From positions 11,434,001 through 11,498,000 of the forward strand of contig NC_062246.1 of the NCBI RefSeq assembly GCF_905475465.1: 64,000 bases of DNA. Reading direction: 5' to 3'. Positions 1-10,803 of the stretch are shown here, piece after piece; position 1 is the stretch's first letter; each line of letters begins with the position of its first letter. This stretch comes from Pieris napi. Lineage: Eukaryota; Arthropoda; Insecta; Lepidoptera; Pieridae. The position numbers and the translations under genes were made by a program. Under the pieces are notes generated by a model. The model did not search any database. It saw only the letters and a program-made list of their open reading frames with translations, and was not told the DNA's origin.

Positions 1-945
1 TTAACGACTTTAAGTACTGCTAAAGTAAAATAAAATAACCATTTGTCATAAAACTATTATCTATATTTCTAATCATTCTTCTATACATTGTCTTTTCATG
101 CGACTTGGATCGATCTGTATCGTTTGTATGCAATCATTTACGTTGCTGCTGTCCGTCGTAACTGTTATTTTAACGATATCACTGTTAATAACTGCTATTT
201 CACATTCAATAACTGTTATTAAACGGATATTTTGCTTCCACATGTAGTCAGCTAGAATGCGCTTCAAAACGCAAAGATCGTTCTCCGTGCCTACAGCTAA
301 AGAGACCATTAAACCGCCTAGGGTGCTTATAGCTTATAATTCCACATTTATTTGAATTTAAATGCATAGACGTCCTAAATTGATGTTTATTTTAAATAAT
401 TTGTATGTAAACCCAGTTCAAAAGTGTTCCTTGAAATTGATGTATTTATGTCCTAAAATCCCTTTTACAGAGATAATAAGTCCTCTTTGTACAGAAGCCC
501 CAATGATTTATAGATAGAAAACTTGGGCCGTAATCATTCAGATATGAAAACTAAGTATTTAGTAGTCCCTTTCGAATGACATTTGTACATAAAATCTATG
601 CGTTATTGCTGTTAGAAGACAACAGAAAGAAAAGACTAAACTATCGCAATTTTGTGCTTCAGATCTTTTGATTTTCAAGACTCGATTGACGTGGTCAAAG
701 AACGCATTCAATAGATTTATTAATAACCAATTATAGTCGACGCATTATGAACTGAGCTGTGGGTTAAATCATATTTATCTGTCTGTCTTACACGCACTTA
801 CAGGTCTTATGGAAAGGTGTAGTGATGTACGTAGGAATTGTAGAGGTGCATATCGATAACGGGATAGGTACGATCGATATGCTAAATTATGTTAAGTTTT
901 TAATTTGTAAGATAAAATGTTTGTTTCGACGCAATCATAGAAAAA
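1..945. other. Nf1 intron, nothing recognised
   Basis: AT-rich intronic sequence upstream of the first exon in the window. A 78-codon antisense ORF (73-309) has no domain I recognise. No RNA gene or clear repeat seen. Confidence 0.5.
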
Positions 946-1233
946 CTATATAGATCGTAATGTGGCCCTGATTTTATCTTTTCTATAGATATTTCTTAGT
1001 TCTGCAAAAATCCTCATACGTTCTTCCCCGGTGTCATCTTCCTGTAGCTTAATTATCAAAGGTGGTGCTTGATCTCTTAAAATACTTAGACGCATCGACC
1101 CCGCGTGCGCAGGTAGGTAAGAATCGATAACGGGTTGCATTGCGTGCACATTCCTACTGTCAGTTATTGCCCGACGACTCAGTTTAAAATGCGTCGACTT
1201 TAGTACCCTTTCTACCCGAAGACCGCTCAACAT
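946..1233 (-). other. Unrecognised antisense ORF in an Nf1 intron
   Basis: A 95-codon ORF, noticeably less AT-rich than its surroundings, with a charged sequence ending FAELRNIYRKDKIRATLRSI. It starts at an ATG and has no visible splice sites that extend it. I do not recognise the family. It may be a worn transposon fragment or a small nested gene; no function is claimed. Confidence 0.25.
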
Positions 1234-1405
1234 TTAAATTATGACTAAATTTTCCACTAAGCATGCGACATTGCAGGTCCAATTTGACTAACCCCGTAGC
1301 AACACGAAAACCCCCTCTAGTTGTAGAGACCCGAATGTGCAAAGCCTATAGAAAACCTTCCATGGAACTCAATTTAGATTTAATTAAATAAAAATATAAT
1401 TTCAG

Positions 1406-1486
1406 GATAGTGAAGGCCGGGCGCATAGCGTTCAACACGGAGCTACGGGTGATGCGGCCAGGGAGAGCACGGATGATACACCAGAC
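1406..1486 (+). CDS. Nf1: Nf1 coding exon (first in window)
   Basis: A 27-codon exon, phase 0 to 0, bounded by ATTTCAG and GTGAGT. It encodes a polar, acidic linker (DSEGRAHS...STDDTPD) that precedes the conserved C-terminal block. Assigned by phase and position; low conservation is expected here. Confidence 0.7.
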
Positions 1487-4400
1487 GTGAGTTACTATTG
1501 TGGGGAACGTGACCGGACGTCCCGTTTTGAACCTAAGTATAAGTATATGCTGCTATAACATGATTCCTAGTGAAATATTGGAACTGCCTTTAAACAGATT
1601 CAAAACACATATCAAAAAAACCTTAATGTGTAAAGGTTACTACACAGTCAATGACTACCTGGAAGATAAAAACGCTTGGCAATAGTTCTAATTATATTCT
1701 TATAATTTGATTTGTTATCTTTGAAGTGTTATGAATATGTGTGTAATGGTGAATGTGGTAAATCACAGAACAGTTTTTTTTTTTTTACTTATGTAACTTT
1801 AATGACGTTGTGGTTTATGACATTTTCCTTTGAATAATTGTAATGTAAAGGGAGGGCAAAACTTGCTGAGTTTCTTGCCCGTTCTTCTCAGAACAAGGCC
1901 TCCTAGTAGTTTTGCGAACGGATGGCGTAGTCTTGCTCTTTCGTGAATTTTGTAAACGTTGTTGACATTCATAAGCATGCTCTAAGAAGCATCTAAATTG
2001 AATAAACGAATTTTGATTTGATTTGATTTGAACGTGACTGTCCCTTTTTACAATTACGAGTCCCAGTCCCCGAAATGAACTGTGGGACGCAAATTTAAGC
2101 AGCAGAATATAAAAACGTTCCAAGAGTTTCATTCTTATTTGAAATGGTTACCAGCTATATTAAAACAAATTGGTTCTTCTGGTAAATATAAATATAACTT
2201 AACATTTTGGGTAACTATATTTTGTGATTCGTAACTTTTATGCCAACTAACTTTTTCTAAATAACTTTAAAAATATGTTGTCTTTGACCACTTATTATTT
2301 GACCTAAATTAAACCAATGTCCCGTTTTGAGTCAAAGAATATTCAGTCAGATATTGTATAAGTTTATGTTAAGTTCCAATTAAATGTAACTAATTGTAAA
2401 AATACATAAAATTTATGCTGGGTTTTGTATAAATTACAAATTATATATTATAAATGAATATATGATTTTCTTAAATCGAGAATATATTAGAATAGAGATT
2501 ATTTTCGATTATTAGAGATAGAGAATATTTTCTTATCTCGAAAATAAGTAGCTTTGTCTATGTAGTTTTTTAATGTGATTGTGGCGAATGCTACAGGTTG
2601 ATGAAGATGGGCGTGAATCTCAGGGTAGCTTAGATGGATCTGAACGACCTGCCTCTACCAAATCTGGGGACAGCTTTCCCACCGATGAAAAGGTGAGAAA
2701 TTCGGTGTATATTATTGAAATAGCGGACACAGCATGATTTTAATACTAAACAAAATAATTTTACCTCTTACAGCAATCATCTACAGAAAAGAACGGAACA
2801 GAGTACAACAGTCTTCTGGATCCTTCCGTGCTGTCAGACTTCACTACGCAAGCGTTGGTTCTGACAGTTCTCGCTACATTAGTTAAATATACGTCAGGTA
2901 ATGTTTATAAATAAATAAATAAAAGAAATCAGGTGCTACAAACTTTTTAGGTCTCGGCCTCAGATTTCTATATATGTTTCATGATTTGTCAATCTAATAG
3001 GCAAGTAGGCTTCCGGTGCCTGACACACGCCTTCGACTTTTTGGGTCTAAGACATGTCGGTTTTCTCACGATGTTTTCCTTCACCGTTCGAGCGAATATA
3101 AAATGCGTACATAGACAGAAAGTCCATTGGTGCACTGCCGGGGTTCGAACCTACGACCTCAGGGATGAAAGTTCAAACTCAAAATAACTTTATTCATATA
3201 GGTAAAACTAGTACACTTATGAACGTCAAAAAACAAGTTAAATTAATTGTAAATTTACATTTACTACCAGTTCGCAAGTCAAGGGCGTAGAGCGGGCAAG
3301 AAGAACTGGCAAGAAACTTTTGGCCACTCTTTTTAATCGCTAAGTTTTGAGTCATACAAATTGTTTGAACTGTAGCAAATCAATCTCACGGATTATTATC
3401 ATTTAAATATTCGTCAAATTTATAGAAAGCTTTATTGATTAATTTACGTTAAGGAGAGCTTTGAATTTATTTAGTGATAATTCTTTAATTTCACAATTTC
3501 CATATTAGTGGTTTTGGAGCCTTGTTGGTCGTACACTCAAGTTGTGCTAAAGCCGTGATTGAGGTGATTCGTTTGTTCTTTACAGAGGAAGATGAGATAA
3601 GAATCCTGTACCAATACTTAGCTGAAGGCTCCATTGTGTTTCCGAAAGTGTTTCCTGTCATGTAAGTCTGAACTCAAGTCAAATTAAATTTTACTTAATT
3701 CTCCACTAATATTATATTCAAACTTAAGTTTTATTGAGAGTAATCTGTTTAAATAGCTTTATAGAGTAAAATATATAATTTTTTTTAAAATATTGATTAT
3801 AAATTTTGTTTTTACGTCGGAGACTGTTTTTGATCGAAAATAATGTATGTTATTTGTGTAATTTAAGAATATTAACACGTGAAAAACTTGACCCGTTTGT
3901 TTACGTGTTTACTGGATTTGTGTTTGATGTTTGTTTTGTTTGATTTGAAGTTGAACAAGAAACTCTCCGCCACTCTTTTACCAAGAAGAACTGTTTTTCC
4001 TTCAGAAATCACTTTAAAATCTCCTGTATCCCTAATTTCAGTCATAGCCTGTTGGATATGAAGATCAATCATGTCCTCATGCACTGCAGTGACCAAGTCA
4101 TATTGAGCGCAGTACAATGTATCATTCAGGTGAGACTCTAATTCATATATAAGCTGACGACGATGAGCTGGATGGAACGACTTAAAAGGCCGGCAACGCA
4201 CTTGCAAGTCCTCTGGCAGTGTGTCTCCAGAATAAAAAAAATCTCTTTAAATTAAAAAATCACTACATAAATCAAATAATTATATATTATGCATATCAAC
4301 AGATTATATTAATTAGACATTCTGTATTCGAATGTCAAATTCGAGCGTCGATGTTTTGAATAAATTTGTGACGTTTTTCACGCAATATAATGGTTATAAT

Positions 4401-7400
4401 GTACATACATATATTATGTGTCATCATATTGACACATATATGTATGTCATTGGTTTTAGTATACGGCTATATTCAGATGGCAAAAACTTGACGCGCGTTT
4501 TCAAATCGCGCGACTAGACATTGTGGTATTTTCATACAACTGTTCACATGAGCGCGCGTTAACGCGCGTCAACGCGGCGCTCAGAGAAAAAGTCTCTAGA
4601 CGCAGGTGATCGCGCGTTGACGCGCGCTTTGATATTAATGTAATGTCCGTATGCTGTTCAGTTGAGCGCGCGCTTTCATCGCGATCGCATGTAATTTTGT
4701 TAATTTTCGTAATTATATTTATAACAAACTGGGTCTATTTTTCAAAATTGGATGAACCCAATGTGTACGTTTTCTTTTTCTATATTTTTCTTTATAATAT
4801 AACCACAAAATAATAGCCTCTTCCACGTCCATTCTCTACATTCTACCGAACTAGACTGACGAGTACTTTCGCAACGCGCATTAGCGCTCATCATCTGAAC
4901 TCTCTTCAAATTTGATTGCGCGTTGACGCGCGTTAACGCGCGTTACATGTGAACATAGCCTGGTGTTCTACACTAGTAGTAAACAAATTGTTAAATCAAT
5001 ACTTTTGAGCTGTCAGAAAGTAGCGTATTGACGATTACTTGAAACGTACGTAAAGTTCGTATTAAGGTCGTTGAAGTTGGTACGTGTACGCAAAGGAGCT
5101 CCCTGATTGGTGTATCAACAAACGTTTTTATGTCTCTTTTTAACTGTTAGCTTTGTGACATGTTATTTCTATTTTATTCTAGAACATGATAGCGTCTGAA
5201 GATGCGAGTCAGCAGCAGTTGCATTATATGCAGAGTTGTGGCTTCGGCGGTCTTTGGAGATTTGCCGGGCCTTTTACTAAGGTGAGGAAATTTGGATGAA
5301 ATTAATTAGATTGATTTTTCAAGGTGATTTATAAACCCTATTTGAATTTTTTGTACCTTGTCATTATTTATTGGTTCGACTCTTTATTTATCTTAAATAC
5401 GCATTTAATAAAAACACAAACAAAAATTCCAACCAACCAGCAACAACATTTAGTTTTCTCAACCAATTGGACCAATTCCTAAAAGGTACGCCGAGTGCGT
5501 TGCCGGCCTTTTAGGCATTGCGAGTGTTCATGGGTATATCACTTAACCACAGATGAGCCACCTGCCCGTTTGCCCACTGATATATAAAAATAAGTACATA
5601 ATGTTATTTACTTAAAAGCTATTTAAAAAAATAAGAAGTCGACAGGCGCAAACATCAGTTACTATATAAATGATCATGACTCATAAGTGAAAATTGAAAA
5701 AAAAAATTTTTTTTAATTTTTTGCTAGTAATATATAATTCGAGTTTCAATTATCATTAAAACATTCACAACATTATATAACATAGCTGAATTAGGTATTA
5801 CGTAGATAAATTTAATAATATTTATTTCCTTTCGTAAATGTTGTAACGTTTTTGTATATTATGTATTCCATGTTTAGCTATATCTTTAGTATAATTGTTA
5901 TATATATATATATATTATATTATTTTAGATGTAGGATTACGAAATAAATAAAAACAACCACGAAATTTCCACGTTATTGCCCAAAGGCCGATACAACAGT
6001 ACGGAGTTTGAGTAAAAATAACAATAACTTCTCTACTATCAGCTATTTTTAGTACAAAATGTTTTATACTTTAAATACTATTTCAGAACCAATGCACAGC
6101 AGAAAGTAGCGAGCTGTTCGTGAACTGCTTAGAGGCAATGGTTGAGACTTGCCTTCCGGGAGATGAACCCCGCGTGAGGACACCGCCGCCTGACCCCGAC
6201 CGAGCAGACACCGAAAGATGTTTACTCGGTAATTATTAAATAATTTTACTATTGGTCTTAACAATTGTAATTATTTTTATAAAAAATATGTAAGTATATT
6301 ACATATATACACAAAATCTAACCCGGGAGCTTCGGGTAATATTCCCAAGTGGGATTACCACGTAATTACTGAGGTGGTTTAAATTTATTTGAATTATTGA
6401 ATAGTTCCAATTTTTTTATTCTTAAAAGTCCGGCAACGCACTCGCGAGCCCTCTGGGATTGAGAGTGTCCACCTAACAACAGATGAGTAACATAAAAAAA
6501 ATTATAGAACAAAGGGCAAATGTGCAAGAGCCATTCATGGACATACAGTGCCAGAAGAATTGCATGGTCGGCCTTTTAAGAATCGATACGCTCTTTTCTT
6601 GAAGGAGCCTAAGGCGAATTGGTTCGGAAATACTTCAGTGGACAGCTGGTACTATGTAGACATGGTGGTGCGCGGAAAAAATGCCGTAAATCCTATACTT
6701 TTCCCTTTTTGAGTAGGATTTAATGTTTTACAGGTGGACTTCGACCTTCGACCATCTACTGTCCAGGTCAAGAACCCTAGCGTTTACAAGTAAGAATATT
6801 ATTATTTTTTCATTATTACGTAATTAAAAAAACACGGGTTGCTCTCTGTGAGTGCCGGCAGAAGAGAAAACTTGAATATTAACGTTGTGCATTTTTGATA
6901 TTTTGGAATGGTTAGGGAATAATTTTGCACGAATTGCTTTAATTATCAGTATAAAAGTACTATCATTTATGTGGTAGAATACAATATTTATTTATTGCGC
7001 AATCGTACACAAACATGACAATTTATATTACATTAAATACGCCGCGCCAGCTGTCTACTCTCCATCCGTCTTACGAATTTTCGATCAGGTCACGTGTCCT
7101 GACGCGAGTTTAACTTTTTTTACCAATTCCAAAAAAAGTGTACAACGCCGCTAAAGAAGTTTTCACTTCAAAAATGCAGTAAGTAATTATTAAGAGACAA
7201 TTGTCGAATACGCATAGGTCCGCTAGAATGTCAATTGAAGTTAAATCTAGTTTTAAGCTGTCAAACCATTTTTCTGTATTAAGTTTGACAAATGACAGCG
7301 CTCAAAACGATATTGTAACTTGAAATTAGAATATGGATGGAATGCAGAAACGAGATTTGTATGTCAAATTCCAATTCATTTTTGACATATGGATATCACT

Positions 7401-7542
7401 TAGACTTGGCACTTAGACTTGGCACTTATGTTAATGTCAATGCCAAAATAGAAAATATGTTAAGCGTTTTATGTATTTCAGAATGAGGACACGACTCCTA
7501 AATGGCCTGAACGCAAGCATCGCAGAGCACCGTACAAAATAA
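1406..7542 (+). CDS. Nf1: Neurofibromin (Nf1), C-terminal part, spliced, 5' end outside window
   Basis: Neurofibromin is a very large cytoplasmic Ras GTPase-activating protein; this window holds only its C-terminal tail, downstream of the GAP and Sec14-PH domains. Exons joined in phase: 1406-1486, 2597-2692, 2774-2897, 3586-3661, 4042-4129, 5183-5281, 6087-6228, 6717 (or 6734)-6789, 7482-7542. The translation follows the conserved C-terminal domain of human neurofibromin as I recall it: an acidic linker, LDPSVLSDFTTQALVLTVLA then LVKYT, ILYQYLAEGSIVFPKVFPV, HSLLDMKIN and CGFGGLWRFAGPF. All introns are GT-AG and the phases close through exon 6087. The last two coding exons are less certain because two acceptors and two donors are usable. 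The introns contain a SINE, LINE tails and a GC-rich repeat. Identity is confident from the run of conserved blocks; the exact C-terminus is inferred. Confidence 0.9.
1497..2030 (+). mobile_element. LINE 3' end with (TTTGA)n tail
   Basis: Lies directly behind an Nf1 exon. The reading frame to the stop at 1683-1685 encodes a typical LINE reverse-transcriptase end (IPSEILELPLNRFKTHIKK, then YTVNDYLEDKNAW). A 3' UTR follows and ends in TTTGATTTGATTTG. Bases 1930-2030 are nearly identical to 44178-44288. Jockey/CR1-type by C-terminus; 5'-truncated. Confidence 0.75.
2597..2692 (+). CDS. Nf1: Nf1 coding exon
   Basis: A 32-codon exon, phase 0 to 0, from CTACAG to GTGAGA. It encodes a Ser/Asp/Glu-rich linker starting VDEDGRESQGSLDG. 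No stop in frame and joins the next exon in phase. Confidence 0.75.
2774..2897 (+). CDS. Nf1: Nf1 coding exon
   Basis: A 124-bp exon starting in phase 0 and ending after one base of a codon; acceptor CTTACAG, donor GTAATG. It encodes LLDPSVLSDFTTQALVLTVL and then ATLVKYTS, closely matching the human C-terminal domain. Confidence 0.9.
2906..3170 (-). mobile_element. tRNA-derived SINE
   Basis: Antisense copy of the SINE seen at 8068-8340: the tRNA-like head (B box GGGTTCGAACC type) lies near 3140-3165 and the body (CCTGACACACGCC, CTCACGATGTTTTCCTTCACC) runs leftwards to GGTGCTACAA. Confidence 0.75.
3171..3550 (-). mobile_element. LINE 3' end, (TTTGAG)n-tailed family
   Basis: Antisense copy starting at TCAAACTCAAAATAACTTT and sharing blocks such as GGGCGTAGAGCGGGCAAGAA and the CCACTCTTTTTAATCGC motif with the longer copy at 16036-16874. 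It abuts the SINE just before it. Confidence 0.75.
3586..3661 (+). CDS. Nf1: Nf1 coding exon
   Basis: A 76-bp exon; acceptor TCTTTACAG, donor GTAAGT. It encodes EEDEIRILYQYLAEGSIVFP followed by KVFPV, one of the most conserved blocks of the neurofibromin tail. It ends with two bases of a codon completed at 4042. Confidence 0.92.
4042..4129 (+). CDS. Nf1: Nf1 coding exon
   Basis: An 88-bp exon from AATTTCAG to GTGAGA, one base plus 29 codons. It encodes HSLLDMKINHVLMHCSDQ and continues to CIIQ, equivalent to the human HNLLDSKIN segment. An antisense ORF over the same bases is a shadow. Confidence 0.9.
4180..4240 (+). repeat. Fragment of the WNQLP-type LINE tail
   Basis: AAAAGGCCGGCAACGCACTT followed by GCAAGTCCTCTGGCA; same 3' sequence as the copies at 13680, 50985 and 60518. 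Confidence 0.6.
4464..4960. mobile_element. CpG-rich element with terminal inverted repeats
   Basis: Begins GGCTATATTCAGATG and ends CATGTGAACATAGCC, imperfect inverted ends. Inside are many GCGCGTTAACGCGCG-type direct and inverted motifs, far richer in CpG than the flanks. No ORF and no clear target duplication. Probably a non-autonomous DNA transposon of unknown superfamily. Confidence 0.55.
5183..5281 (+). CDS. Nf1: Nf1 coding exon
   Basis: A 33-codon exon, phase 0 to 0, acceptor TATTCTAG, donor GTGAGG. It encodes NMIASEDASQQQLHYMQS followed by CGFGGLWRFAGPFTK, matching the human SFGFNGLWRFAGPF block. Confidence 0.93.
5475..5590 (+). repeat. WNQLP-type LINE tail fragment
   Basis: Contains GCATTGCGAGTGTTCATGGG and GAGCCACCTGCCCGTTTGCC. 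The adjoining GTGCGTTGCCGGCCTTTT is in the opposite orientation, so a small rearrangement is likely. Confidence 0.5.
5850..5955 (+). repeat. Interspersed repeat tail ending GGATTACGAAATAAATAAA
   Basis: Includes an AT dinucleotide run. Antisense relatives of the tail occur near 46810 (AATCTTACAGCTAAA) and 62230 (CGTAATCCTACAGCTAAA), so this is a repeated 3' end, probably of a LINE. Confidence 0.45.
6087..6228 (+). CDS. Nf1: Nf1 coding exon, with an internal alternative donor
   Basis: Acceptor ATTTCAG, donor GTAATT at 6229. It encodes NQCTAESSELFVNCLEAMVE and TCLPGDEPR, matching the human alpha-helical LIVKFLDALIDTYLPG segment, then a Pro/Asp-rich end. A second usable donor, CGC|GTGAGG at 6174, would end the exon in phase 0 and drop the Pro-rich end. 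Confidence 0.88.
6421..6500 (+). repeat. WNQLP-type LINE tail, + copy
   Basis: TTAAAAGTCCGGCAACGCAC and GAGCCCTCTGGGATTGAGAG, ending in an A run. It meets an opposite copy at about 6500. Confidence 0.6.
6501..6700 (-). repeat. WNQLP-type LINE tail, - copy
   Basis: Reverse orientation of the same repeat: GGCCTTTTAAGAATCG, GAATTGGTTCGGAAATACTT, GTGGTGCGCGGAAAAA. Its far end lies a few bases before the candidate Nf1 acceptor at 6716. Confidence 0.6.
6717..6789 (+). CDS. Nf1: Nf1 penultimate coding exon (acceptor uncertain: 6717 or 6734)
   Basis: The open frame encodes VDFDLRPSTVQVKNPSVY and ends at a consensus donor (CAA|GTAAGA, 6790). It stays in frame with exon 6087-6228 if the acceptor is GAGTAG at 6711-6716, which follows a good pyrimidine tract. 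It also stays in frame if acceptor 6734 is paired with the inner donor at 6174. Pairing donor 6229 with acceptor 6734 instead gives a short different tail and a stop at 6778-6780. The conserved look of the VDFDLRPS frame favours one of the first two. Confidence 0.55.
7482..7542 (+). CDS. Nf1: Nf1 terminal coding exon (candidate)
   Basis: Acceptor TGTATTTCAG. The exon completes the Lys codon left by 6789 and encodes MRTRLLNGLNASIAEHRTK, then TAA at 7540-7542. The basic tail and exact phase fit support it. I cannot confirm it against another insect Nf1 from memory. Confidence 0.5.
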
Positions 7543-7639
7543 TATTCAATAGACTTTATTATTTCCTACCTAAGTTTCGGTTTAGACGGTAACATTGACA
7601 CTAAGTCAGCAGACAGAGCTCTTTCTTTTGCTATTTAAA

Positions 7640-7905
7640 ACATCTGTACGATAATCCCCCGTATAACGCGGTAGACCCGGACCGCGTTAAAGGAAAATCG
7701 TGCTAGCAATTCAAAAACTTGCAACTCGAATTTAATAAAGTTATTTAGTTTTATAACAACACAATTGAAACTAATTATGGACTTGATAAATCATTATAAA
7801 TTTCTTCATAAATGTAACCTAAGAAATCTCCGCGTTATAGCGGGGCCATACCGCGTTATATTGGGGACGGAAATGGCGTTATACGAAAACGTGTCACAAA
7901 AATTT
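7640..7905. mobile_element. Pogo/Tigger-like terminal repeats (non-autonomous)
   Basis: Left part has ATAATCCCCCGTATAACGCG and right part CGCGTTATAGCGGGGCC and CGCGTTATATTGGGGAC, inverted relatives typical of pogo-like ends. No transposase frame remains. Lies just 3' of the last Nf1 exon. Confidence 0.45.
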
Positions 7906-8067
7906 AATCATACCATATAATTTGTGAGCGATTTGACCTCCACCACCACGAATGGAGCAAGTGCTTTGATTTAAATGCCTTTGACCACAGATCACGTGAC
8001 TCGGTCATTTATCAAACTGTATATTGGAATCTAAACGGTTTCTCTATGATAGACTTTAATATCACGT

Positions 8068-8340
8068 GAGCAGTATTAGCCTAGTGGCTTCAGCGTGCGT
8101 CTCTCATTCCTGAGGTCGTAGGTTCGATCCACGGCTGTGCACCAATAGACTTTCTGTCTATGTGCGCATTTAACATTCGCTCGAACGGTGAAGGAAAAGA
8201 CCGTGAGGAAACCGGCTTACCTTAGCCCAAAGGAGGCTGATATAATTGCCTATTATATTAACAAATAATCATGAAACAGATACCGAAATCTGAGGCCCAG
8301 ACCTAAAAATGTAACGCCACTCATGTATTTATTTTTAATT
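8068..8340 (+). mobile_element. tRNA-derived SINE, best copy
   Basis: The head has an A-box-like TTAGCCTAGTGGCTTCAGCG and a B box GGTTCGATCC, ending GGCTGTGCACC. A conserved body follows (CGAACGGTGAAGGAAAAGAC, GAGGAAACCGGCTTACC) and a tail GCCACTCATGTATTTATTT. A pol III-transcribed SINE, not a functional tRNA gene. Confidence 0.85.
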
Positions 8341-10500
8341 ATTATCACGTGACGGGCCAGTAAGTTTTCTAAAAGTGGGTGGATTGGTGGCATCATGACC
8401 CATCTAAACAGCTCTTATATTATTATTTATTACTTTATTACAGCATTTTATGATGATGGGGCGATCTTTACGCACCCAATAAAATGTTTAGATACAAATT
8501 ACTGTAGATCTGAGATATTGAAAAACACACCTTAACACAAAGTAAATAGGATTGTTATCAAATTCATGTGTACGTATACGTACGTGGATGTTGTAAAGCA
8601 ATATTTGGGGAATACAATTTAATGTGAGATTAAACAAAAAAGGACATCTCGTGACGTAGTTACGAACTAAACATTAGTTGCGTTTCAAAATAAATATAGA
8701 AATGTCTTTTCGTATATTAATTAATTTGTATTTTGGAGTAGTAATTATATCGTACAAACTATGTTATGGATTAAGATCCCACCGCTTTATTAGCTGTTTT
8801 TTTTTAAATGAAATTAATGTTAAATGTATCAATGGATTAGCTATAGGCCTATAGAAAATAAGCCGCACTTAATTTTTGTATAATTTGCTGATATATGTTT
8901 TTTTCGTCAATGTTATATCATTTTAAAGGAGTATTGAAATGGTTGGCAGCTCTCAGTCAGCAAAGTTAGGGTTACCAGGTGTAAACAGAGTATAATTTTG
9001 TTAATTAACTAGTGATATGTTTTTATAAAATGAACAATCCATGGTTGCCAGTTAAATATTGGCCAGCAGAGGTTGCTATAAACGATTCCCGATGCAGGTA
9101 AAAGCAAACGCTCCCGCAAAAGAAAAGAACAGATTGCTACGTGCTTCAACAACTTTTTTAAAATACAAAACTGGACAGACGTTTGGCCACAATCCCACCT
9201 GTGAGTGAGATGCGGCCTATTGGAGGGCACGCTTGTCCAGGAGATGCCTATTTAACCAAACTAAACTAGTACTGTAGTCTAGTATTTTTGACGTGACAAC
9301 GTCTAATTAATAGATGAACGCCGCCTGCACGCACGAACAAACATGACTAATTGTCCCGTTACACTCATTGTCCCGTTACGCTTATTGTACGCTTGCGCCG
9401 CATCTATCTCTTCCACTCAATTGGCCTGAGCGTCCGAGGATTCACTCCTTTGTATCCATACAAAACAGTGATAATTCATTATAAATGATTCAATTTTAGT
9501 CATAAACGTATGCAATCATTTCATCAATGTTTTGTAATGACGTTTTCACGTTAACTATCGTCCGTAAACCGACTTTACAGACAAGCATTATTTAAATTCG
9601 TATTTATGAGGCATAAATTTTTATTAATTAACAAATCAATTATAATGATTGCTACTAACTTTCTATAGGCCACCTATCGCTATCCATTGACTCTTCCGCA
9701 ACATTAATATAAAATTAATTTCATCAAAAAATAGTAGAGATTGGAGTGGTGGGATCCTATTATTAAGCATTTATTTTTTATACAGATTTTAAGATCTCAT
9801 TAGAATAATTTGTAAGTTTGTTCATAAAGTACCAAAAGTCCACGCTGTAAATAAAGTTAATTTTGTCTTGCCAATTTTGATACTTTATGAGCGTGAGTTT
9901 ATTAAGTGTTGTACTAAAATTTATAATTGTGTTTAGTAAGGCCTACCTTTATATAAACGGTTATTATGTGTTGTGAATTAATTTAGTAATATGTTAATAA
10001 TTACTTATCGCAGATTTTAATGCGCGCTACTAAGTTACTTTATTCTAAGACACAAGCGCCATTGATGCAATGGAAAATAATAAAAAGTACGTATTAAGCG
10101 TGTGTGTAATTGAATTATGTTTATATAATGTAATACAAAAATTATCGGATTATACAGAATTTTGTAATAATATTCATTAAACATTTGCGATACAGCGTGG
10201 CCGTGTCCAGGCGCCAGGACCAGGTTATCCAGGTCCTAGATTTGCCCTTTCATGTATTATATGTATTTTAGGGAAGTAGTCATCGGCTTAGTTACGTTTA
10301 TGTTGGCATGACAAAAGCATTGTAGGCACAAATTTTTCTATAGAATAATTTTATTGTACTGTGGGTTGTTTCATTGAGTTTAAATCTATCGTGTATGATA
10401 AGAGCTAGGGGGTCATAAGGATTTAGAACGACTACGGCGTTCTTTTATTTATTTTATTTCCTATTTTAATTGATACTATAAAGAAAATTTATAAATATAA
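8341..10500. other. Intergenic, little recognised
   Basis: AT-rich spacer. Near 9350-9395 there is a short direct repeat of TTGTCCCGTTAC. A 73-codon antisense ORF at 9009-9230 is not recognisable. No gene supported. Confidence 0.5.
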
Positions 10501-10503
10501 AAA

Positions 10504-10803
10504 TTAAACTAAAAACATAATATAAACAAAACAGTGGGCAACTAAATATATCCGTGCAATAATATTGTGGGTGCGCAACACACGCGGAAATGGCTCTTTC
10601 CTGAGTAAATTTGTACTTGCTCGAGGCACTGCAAGCAATTCAGACCGCTTTCCACGTCGAGTGTGATTATTTGGCACACGCAGCCCCAGTCTCTCCAACA
10701 TTTCCGCATTATATATTCTACATTCCATGTTCAGTCTGGCTTCATGAAGCTTCTTCCCCTCTTGCGCATCATTCGGTCCTAGTCCTACACCAAGAAATCT
10801 CAC
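10504..10803 (-). mobile_element. LINE C-terminal remnant
   Basis: A 99-codon antisense frame with NMECRIYNAEMLERLGLRVP and later EPFPRVLRTHNIIA, typical of the end of a LINE reverse-transcriptase ORF, where a PRVLR-type motif precedes the stop. No catalytic part remains. Confidence 0.5.

Noticed and set aside
3872..4207. 111-codon antisense ORF
   Set aside because: It lies across a clear Nf1 exon on the other strand (4042-4129) and has no family; a shadow ORF.
6734..6780. Nf1 ending GGLRPSTIYCPGQEP then stop as the main form
   Set aside because: Possible through donor 6229 plus acceptor 6734, but the alternative frame is longer, ends at a perfect donor and continues into a phase-matched exon; kept only as a minor isoform option.
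8068..8150. tRNA gene
   Set aside because: It has A- and B-box-like sequence but no complete cloverleaf that I can fold, and the same head with the same body recurs several times; it is a SINE head.
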